Assembly: GCA_032209605.1 (NCBI GenBank)
Contig: JASFXZ010000013.1
Coordinates: forward strand, 7,029,401 to 7,093,400
Source of the DNA: Mactromeris polynyma
Taxonomy: Eukaryota > Mollusca > Bivalvia > Venerida > Mactridae
Reading direction: 5' to 3'
DNA length: 64,000 nucleotides
Both the position numbers and the translations under genes were made by a program. This document shows, one piece after another, positions 56,580 through 64,000 of this stretch. How positions within the stretch are numbered: position 1 is the first letter of the stretch; the number at the start of each line of letters is the position of its first letter. Under the pieces are notes generated by a model. It made no database searches and was not told the DNA's origin. It saw only the letters and a program-made list of their open reading frames with translations.

Positions 56580-56690
56580 TTTACTGAAGATAATGCATCC
56601 AAAGTCATTTATCCTCAGCCTTTGAACTCCGATTTATCTGAAGAAGTTGGTTGGTAAACTATGAACTTTGGTTAGGTCAACTGACCTCTG
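56580..56690 (+). repeat. SINE body fragment
   Basis: Contains actgaagataatgcatcc, aagtcattt, ctttgaactccgatttat, ttggtaaac and ggttaggtcaactgac. This is the same order as the body of the SINE at 55330-55590 but in the other orientation and without the tRNA head. Confidence 0.6.
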
Positions 56691-56969
56691 TGTTTAAAAT
56701 GTACTGCTGAGAAATGGTGTAAAGCTCAAAACAATCAACCAAACTTCCATTTTCTGTGGTATAACATTTGTTGATCCACATATATTATGAGAGTATTTGT
56801 TACTGTTTTTGAATGTGTCATTGGTTGGTCATGCCAGTCACCATGGAGCTACAATGTAGCAAAGGCATAGGGAGGTCTTGGGCTTGAGCAATAGAACAGT
56901 ATAAGTTTTTTCTTCATATATCTTTTCGATATTTATAGAATCTTAGCTTCCATTCACCTCAATAGAGCT

Positions 56970-57122
56970 ATGGACTACAGGAGATTGTCACGATTCCCTC
57001 CCCTTCTATATCCCTTCTGTAGTATATGTATATGAAGGGGAGAAAACTCTTGTCATGTACAAATATACATGTACTAGAGAAGGAATATAGAAGTGGAGAA
57101 AACTTGTGACAATCTCCTGTTG
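56970..57122. repeat. Imperfect hairpin repeat
   Basis: The arms caggagattgtcacgattc / ccccttctatatcccttct and agaaggaatatagaag / cttgtgacaatctcctg are inverted copies. Similar wording occurs at 29775-30030. Confidence 0.6.
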
Positions 57123-57198
57123 TTTGTATATGTTGATCCACTATGATGAAATTCTGAAGTTATGTGATTAAATATTGACAATAAAGTTGGTTGCTGAA

Positions 57199-57204
57199 TT
57201 TATT
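57199..57204 (-). terminator. Polyadenylation signal of the DUF4430 gene
   Basis: AATAAA on the minus strand, 68 bp after the stop codon. Confidence 0.55.
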
Positions 57205-57271
57205 ATGGCACCAAATTGAAATTAGTAGCAGTTGCACAATTATGTGATATCTATAATTTATCAGGCAGTAA

Positions 57272-60200
57272 TTATGAGTGTGATCCTGTCGATTGAGTCA
57301 GGTTAAACAAAATTACGCCATCGGCTTCAGGTATGTAGCCGCTTACACCTGAAAGTAAACAAATATATTTTCAACAAAATATAATATGTTCCAGTAAACT
57401 TTGTTTTTATAATCAAATATTCCATTAAAACTTGCTATGAAAATACAAATATTCTTGTAAACCTTGCTATGAAAATACAAATATTCCATTAAAACTTGCT
57501 ATGAAAATACAAATATTCTAGTAAACCTTGCTATTAAAATCAAAATATTCCATGTTTTACAGTAAAACTTGTTTGTTTAATCAAAATATTCTACTACAAC
57601 TTGCAATTAGAATACTTATATTATAATAAAAATATCAAGTAAAACTGGCCATTAAAAAAAACATTCCAGTAAAACTGGCCATTAAATCAAAATATTCCAG
57701 TAAAACTGGCCATTAAATCAAAATATTCCTGTAAAACTGGCCATTCAATCAAAAAATTCTAGTAAAACTGGCCATTAAATAAAAAAAATCTAGTAAAACT
57801 GGCCATTAAATCAAAATATTCTAGTAAAACTGGCCATTAAATAAAAATATTCCTGCAGAAGTAAACTGTGATATATTTAAAGCACCATAATAATTTCTTT
57901 CTTATTGCAATATGGTAGTCTCCAGCATTCCGAAATTCATAGACTGATTTTCTATTACTTTGATATCAACATGTTTCTGAACCTGAAGTAGCCTATTTTT
58001 AGACTTCAAGATGAAAGAATGAAGTTTCTGTGGCCTTAAATAGAAATTATGACAAAGTGACATAGAAATATTTATGTCATTAGATTTATCAAGTATGTAA
58101 TTTTTTAAAAAGAAAGTTAGGAGTTAAATGTCTTACTTCTTGCAAAATATGTTAACTCAATGTACATTACTAAAATAATTCATCATTAGTATTTACTGTT
58201 TTAAACACATTAATCACAATATAAAATGAAATGCCACTATAAACAGTTTTATATACACACGTACATATAATTCATACTAGCATACCTTTAATGCTTGATT
58301 TTGATATACGGTTTGTATTTGTCAAAACAATATCTTGTATATCTGTTTTACTGCTATTATATAACGGACAATGCCTTATGCTATTTACTTAAATGTTTCT
58401 TACCAACGACTAATGGGCCTGTTGCATTGCTTATTTGCCAATATGTTTGATTTACTTGAAAATTTCCAGCCACTCCATTTATAGCGTTAATAAAATAGCC
58501 ATTATAAGGTACCGGTTGGAATGTTGCAGTAAAGCTGAAATAATAAAAATGCATGCAATAATGTACATGTTCAAATGCTATATCAGACAATAATAATGCA
58601 AATAAGATTTACACATACATTGTGTATTCAATTTGGTTGCACAAGTTCAGGCAGGAACGTGTTGTCTTGATAGGTGCTGGGCCCATTACGTGTTAATTGA
58701 AGATATACTCACACTGTATGAAAAAGTACTTAACACTTACAAACAAGTTAAGATTCACACTCATATCTGTAAAACACTCAGACAGCCTTTCAAGCCACTT
58801 CAAATCCTCGAACTCAAGATAGTAAATTATGATATCCACGTGTAGAGTAGTGAGTAACAAAAGAGAAGAAATAAGTTGCTACAGGGAACGTCACATAAAT
58901 AAGACATTGCCTCCCTACACAGACCTCCGGTGGGAAACAACAATCCATAATTCATACGGCACTTGATGAGAATAAAGGGTACATACATTAGGGAACAGAT
59001 ATGCAAGGAATGGCCTGACCGACCATAAGGAATAACTAGGAGAATCAAAGAAGACAACCAGTGAAGGGGGGGGGGGGGTTAATGGGTGTTAGAGATCACA
59101 GAAAAAGTCTAGACAGCTGGCAACAATAGGCCGAAACTGGGCAGAAAATAACATGAACACTATATAAAGTGAAATAATTGCACAGGGGAAAGGGAAATGT
59201 AACATTTAAAACACAAAAAGAAACAATAACCATACAGCAAAGTACAGCCTTGGACTTTCAGTTCCAAACCTCACTTAAAGACTACTTCAATGATAAGACC
59301 ACCTCAAAATTAAGAACACAATTAAGACCACCTCCATATTAAGACCAGTTTCAAATGTCCCTAGGGTGGGTTTGTTATTGAGGTTTTACTGTATTTATCG
59401 TTCAGCTGAATTCTTGATAATCAAGCACACAAATTACTAGTCTGCATCCCGTCTTCTATGATAAATCAACTTTGCTCATCAGTAAGGTTACCATCATATC
59501 GACACCTCGGAAAACCACATTTTCCGTTTTTATGGCTTTTAATTGATCAAACACTTTTAAGATTGTGAGGACATTTCGTGATGAAAAAACACTTGAATCC
59601 TGAACCTAGGCTAATAATATTGGTACTAGCTCTATATTTGTGATAGGGTAACCAAGGTGGCAAACTAAAATGGATATATCAAACTTAAAATCACATTAAA
59701 TAATTACCAACGGTTGTATACATGGTCATCACATTCGTACGCAGCATACTCGCATATAATTACATAAAATTAATGTTATAATCATACAAGTTAAGTCTAC
59801 TTGCGAAATTTGCTTTCGGAATACTTCGGAAATTTCCGTAAATATTTTGGCTTGACGGAAATTGCCGAGATGTTCCAATTGAAAAGTTAACTTACTTTGT
59901 GAATCTTTCTGGTTCCTCTCTGCACGCATCCTCCATGTAATTGTATAGATTTCTTCCGTTGTAGATTCTTAGTCGTATGCTTTCATTTATGAATGGTTGT
60001 TGAATACTATTGTTGACGGTATAAGTGAAATATCGTTTCCTGTAAAGCACAGAAAACTGCATCATGAAAAGTGGAATAATTTATACAAATAATCTCGTAC
60101 ATTTCGATGGCTTGGTGAACATTTATTATAAGCGCTTCTTTTAAAGCAAAAGAATGTGGCACATAATTGTGTAAGAAAACAAACACATATTTATTGGTTG

Positions 60201-60468
60201 ATTTGTTCTCGGTGAAACTGTGTTTCCTCTGTGAAGAAAACCCTATGAAAGACATCATAATGTTTTTTTAGTTCGTTACGTTTGACTTTATTGCGATTTC
60301 CGTAAATTGCCGATGTGCTTCTGTGATTTTCGGTTTGCGATTTGAATAATTAAAAAATGTTTAAAAAATGACGTTTAACACAATAAAATAAATATACGAA
60401 ACGGCTTACCCATTCACCAATCCGACAGCGACCAATGTTAGGAATAGAGCTACTATTCTGAAATCCAT
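57272..60468 (-). CDS. Secreted DUF4430-domain protein (transcobalamin C-terminal-like), four exons
   Basis: Minus-strand exons 60468-60410, 60039-59896, 58534-58404 and 57348-57272 join in phases 2, 2 and 1 at GT-AG introns, giving 136 aa. Residues 1-20 form a signal peptide (MDFRIVALFLTLVAVGLVNG). The mature part has YTVNNS, then LRIYNGRNLYNYMEDAC, GYFINAINGV, YWQISNATGPLVVGVSGY and ADGVILFNLT. This is the order of conserved elements in DUF4430 domains, the fold of the C-terminal domain of transcobalamin and intrinsic factor. The helical N-terminal domain of those vitamin carriers is missing, so cobalamin binding is not implied. N-x-T/S sites at 38, 68, 96, 104 and 127 suggest glycosylation. 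A TATA-like box lies about 105 bp upstream, and AATAAA (minus) is at 57204-57199. Confidence 0.75.
57355..57860 (+). repeat. About 30-bp tandem repeat in intron 3 of the DUF4430 gene
   Basis: Diverged units of CCAGTAAAACTGGCCATTAA plus atcaaaatatt. Earlier copies (57360-57600) carry cttgctatgaaaatac instead. About 16 units. Confidence 0.88.
58840..59210 (-). repeat. Dispersed repeat, copy 2 (see 54280-54640)
   Basis: Reverse complement of the repeat at 54280-54640 with moderate divergence. Contains a poly-G run at 59066-59078. It lies in intron 2 of the DUF4430 gene. Confidence 0.7.
59266..59393 (-). mobile_element. Small MITE, copy 4 of 4
   Basis: Contains cctcacttaaagactact and ttattgaggttttactgta, with the interior in the same orientation as the 24087-24266 copy. 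The left terminus is eroded. Confidence 0.6.
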
Positions 60469-60571
60469 TTCTAACTGTTGCTGATATTATAGTTATGTGA
60501 ATTCGTAAGACAATAAATCAACTTTGACAGGTAAGTTGACGTTTGCTTTTATTACGGATATAGGTCCGTGC

Positions 60572-60580
60572 TTTTATATA
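60572..60580 (-). promoter_or_regulatory. TATA-like box of the DUF4430 gene
   Basis: TATATAAAA on the minus strand, about 105 bp upstream of the start codon. The spacing allows a short 5' leader. Other AT-rich matches are possible in this sequence. Confidence 0.4.
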
Positions 60581-60739
60581 AGCATTCTGTAACAGGATCT
60601 TGCATAAATTATTAACAAAAAAACAGGTTTTCGTCACGCATGGTGCGAAATTTGATATAAACAGGATATCTTGCACATAACAACGTGTACACCAGTGATT
60701 GGGTGTCATTTGAAACGATGACGAGATATATCCAGTATG

Positions 60740-62339
60740 TATGGTGGCATATTACTGCCACCAGTTAGCATGACAGCGTTCGCGAATTAATTCGTGTTAA
60801 CCACTTAATTATTACGATAATTAACTAGCTATCTAGTTAATATTCGTGATAAATTTTCGGTAAGATAAATATCATACAACTAGAAACAGGCTTGAAAGTG
60901 CCAAGAACTGCCACCTCTTACCTTTTTATGATGTACATGTATTACACTAGATTTAAGTGGTAACACGAATCTTATCTAGTTGTCCACTTATTATGTTACT
61001 TAATAACTCAAATTCGCGAATTTCACTTAAGATTCGTGTTACCACTTATTTATAAATGCAATTTTGGCTTCTAGATGTAAGTGGTAACACGAATCTTATC
61101 TAGTTGACCACTTATTATGTTACTTAATAACTCAAATTCGCGAATTTCTCTTAAGATTCGTGTTACCACTTATTTATAAATGCAATTTTGGCTTCTAGAT
61201 GTAAGTGGTAACACGAATCTTATCTAGTTGACCACTTATTATGTTACTTAATAACTCAAATTCGCGAATTTCAGTTAAGATTCGTGTTACCACTTATTTA
61301 TAAATACATTTTTGGCTTCTAGATGTAAGTGGTAACACGAATCTTAAGTGAAATTCGCGAATTTGAGTTATTAAGTAACATATAATAAGTGGTCAACTAG
61401 ATAAGATTCGTGTTACCACTTAATCTAGAAGCTAAAAATGAATAAGTGGTAACACGAATCTTAAGTGAAATTCGCGAATTTGAGTTATTAAGTAACATAA
61501 TAAGTGGACAACTAGATAAGATTCGTGTTACCACTTAATCTAGAAGCTAAAAATGAATAAGTGGTAACACGAATCTTAAGTGAAATTCGCGAATTTGAGT
61601 TATTAAGTAACATAATAAGTGGACAACTAGATAAGATTCGTGTTACCACTTACATCTAGAAGCCAAAAATGAATAAGTGGTAACACGAATATTAAGTGAA
61701 ATTCGCGAATTTGAATTATTAAGTAACATAATAAGTGGTCAACTAGATAAGATTCGTGTTACCACTTACATCTAGAAGCCAAAAATGAATAAGTGATAAC
61801 ACGAATCTTAAGTGAAATTCGCGAATTTGAGTTATTAAGTAACATAATAAGTGGTCAACTAGATAAGATTCGTGTTACCACTTAATCTAGAAGCCAAAAT
61901 TGCATTTATAAATAAGTGGTAACACGAATCTTAAGTGAAATTCGCGAATTTGAGTTATTAAGTAACATAATAAGTGGACAACTAGATAAGATTCGTGTTA
62001 CCACTTACATCTAGAAGCCAAAATTGCATTTATAAATAAGTGGTAACACGAATCTTAAGTGAAATTCGCGAATTTGAGTTATTAAGTAACATAATAAGTG
62101 GACAACTAGATAAGATTCGTGTTACCACTTAAATCTAGTGTAATACATCATAAAAAGGTAAGAGGTGGCAGTTCTGGGCACTTTCAAGCCTGTTTCTAGT
62201 TGTATGATATTTATCTTACCGAAAATTTATCACGAATATTAACTAGATAGCTAGATAATTATCGTAATAATTAAGTGGTTAATACGAATTAATTCGCGAA
62301 CGCTATCATGCTAACTGGTGGCAGTAATATGCCACCATA
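60740..62339. mobile_element. 1.6-kb foldback element built of palindromic units
   Basis: The ends are inverted repeats of about 200 bp beginning TATGGTGGCATATTACTGCC (left) with the complement at the right. The ends themselves are palindromic (ggtggca-atta-tgccacc). AGTATG lies on both sides (60734-60739 and 62340-62345). Inside are about ten units of 105-125 bp bounded by aagtggtaacacgaatctta and its complement: three in one orientation (60956-61325), the rest inverted (61326-62120). Each unit can fold on itself and the two arms can fold together. No coding frame. Confidence 0.88.
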
Positions 62340-64000
62340 AGTATGTTATACCATTGCACTATTCAGTTGTGCGTGCATCACATTGTACGTAACTAATAGA
62401 TATATACTTTATTATCCTCCATGGTTGAAGATTATAACTTATTTACAACAAAACATGTATAGCAAAAAAAACATACAAAACATAGTTATGACAAACCACC
62501 TCCTGAAATAAATGTATCAAAACAGGACATAATGTGAACTTATAAACACTATGAAGCTTCACTGATTGAATACTATTCAGTGACAAATAAGTGCAGTACA
62601 TTGCAAAATAAATGCTCATCTGTTTTAAATAAGTAACGTGGAATGCAAAAAGAATTGCCTTCTACATCTGTTGTGAAACGAAACACAAGATAAATAGAAC
62701 ATACTAGGCTTAATGACATAACAATGAAAATACATGTGATTTGCGTGTGAGGATATTAAAGACAATGAATTCAAACTTATTCTATGTTCATATTACCAAC
62801 GTATTGTGGACAATATTATAGATGTAGAGAAATGTTTTAGATGTCTATCTTATCGATGTGTAACCTATATATAACTTTATTTCCTCCAGATATGGAGAGC
62901 AAAATACATGTACATTCCAAAAATTACAAATAACATACATACATATATGTAAACATACACGCATATACATACATGTATATAAATCGTAAATACATATATA
63001 AATCGTAAATACGTACTTAAACATACGTACTTAAACATACATACATATACACACATACATCCACAGACATACATACACGCATATCCATACGCCCGCGAGT
63101 AAACACACGCCCACGCACCTTTGCACCCACGCACACATGTAATAACCGTAAGTACAACAAACACTCATGTATGTACTTTACTTATATAACCATGAGTATG
63201 TCTGGGAAATTCTATATATAAGTTGAAAAGGCATGACATGTTACATACAGAGAGCACAGCCGCCATACCCTCACCCCCAACCAACACAAAGAAATATGGA
63301 AATATATGATCCAAAATATGCTGTCCAGGAATTTTGGTTACATCTTGAAAATCTTGGTGTCCAAGGTACTTATGCTCTTTAAATGCCTATGTACAACATT
63401 GGTAGTTACATATTATCATAAAATGTATTTGTTTCAATGAAGGCAAGATAAGAAATACAAAAATATCCAGATCTAGAATGGAAAAGCGTTTAAAGGTTTT
63501 ATAAGATGTAAAACTTTAACTTTATGATTTTCAAAATCATATGCAGAAATGTAAAAACGTTCGACGTCAAAATGAACACTTGACACAGAAAACTAACATA
63601 GCTTAGAATATGTTTTGTTCACGTGTTAGGGAACATAGTCGACTTTCGGTACACTTGCATTAATTACGACTGAATTTTGTTTTAACGACACAAATACGGC
63701 AGGAACAAACATTCACATTGCTTTAGTGATCACGGTACATTCAATACAACGGTTTAAATTCAGGGAACAAACGTTATGTACGTGTATATAGGATATATAT
63801 GCGTGTATGTTTAAATAAATACAGATCTCTACAACATAGGAACACATTCATGAAGCACATCGGTTTTCTCCCCTTCTATAGCCCATCTATACTTTATATG
63901 TACCATATATACTACGTTAAAAGCATGAACAAAAATAAGAAATATATTTATAAACTGTTGAATTTGATGCTTTTATTAGACTTATAGAAGCTAAAGGGCA
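62340..64000. other. No recognisable gene
   Basis: AT-rich. Contains the tacatacatacatata-type simple repeat at 62935-63130. Short frames only, and no domain. Confidence 0.5.
62935..63130 (+). repeat. (ACAT)n-type simple repeat
   Basis: Irregular acatacatacatatat and cacgcatatacatac runs. It explains the low-complexity minus-strand open frame there. Confidence 0.85.

Noticed and set aside
62877..63164. 95-residue cysteine- and tyrosine-rich minus-strand frame
   Set aside because: Low-complexity translation of an acatacat simple repeat.

Overview
The window looks like a stretch of a bivalve (or at least molluscan) nuclear genome. It is AT-rich and intron-rich, and about two thirds of it is repeats. 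Several dispersed repeats have the wording I associate with bivalve genomes: the blocks mentioning gggcataatatct and tgacctttgaccct, and the gacggacgga block beside poly-C. A DZIP3-type HEPN plus NACHT receptor gene also fits the expanded bivalve families. The taxon is an inference; no mitochondrial or rRNA marker is present.

Genes. (1) 3823-14483, plus strand: a four-exon innate-immune-type receptor of about 1252 aa with a DZIP3-like HEPN domain, eleven 14-residue coiled-coil repeats, a NACHT NTPase and LRR-like repeats. Its exons join with matching phases, and the HEPN RNxxxH motif is completed across a splice junction. (2) 23900-32618, plus: a complete eight-exon OVCA2 serine hydrolase of 231 aa. 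(3) 34181-56390, plus: the last three exons of NELFB (COBRA1), broken by a full-length BEL/Pao retrotransposon in the first of these exons, carrying a 4-bp insertion in the next, and with no upstream exons in the window. (4) 57272-60468, minus: a four-exon secreted 136-aa protein with a DUF4430 (transcobalamin C-terminal-like) domain. Broken or fragmentary genes are a BED zinc finger, an exon encoding a 2A-like peptide, a Tigger/pogo transposase and two non-LTR retrotransposon fragments.

Layout. 1-2.5 kb: gene fragments, including the 2A exon. 2.5-16 kb: the HEPN-NACHT gene, with opposed MITEs upstream and in intron 1, and a 2.4-kb minisatellite plus a 0.93-kb TIR element in intron 3. 16-22 kb: tandem repeats, an inverted satellite array, a repeated module and retroelement debris. 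22-24 kb: a 69-bp minisatellite followed by the Tigger pseudogene. 24-33 kb: OVCA2, three of whose introns each hold a different minisatellite. 34-56 kb: the NELFB remnant, carrying the 7.7-kb BEL element (identical-looking LTRs, target duplication ATGTC) and an 11.5-kb TIR element (perfect terminal repeats of at least 81 bp, target duplication TAAAATAGC). The latter is itself entered by a 4.0-kb TIR element (duplication CCTGG). 57-64 kb: the DUF4430 gene, then a 1.6-kb foldback element made of palindromic units and AT-rich sequence.

Most striking: the nested insertions can be read from exact target duplications and from unoccupied sites in a paralogous copy at 18.7-20.0 kb. The BEL 3' LTR also supplies an ATG in frame with the NELFB exon it interrupts. 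No transposase was found for the 11.5-kb or 4.0-kb elements.
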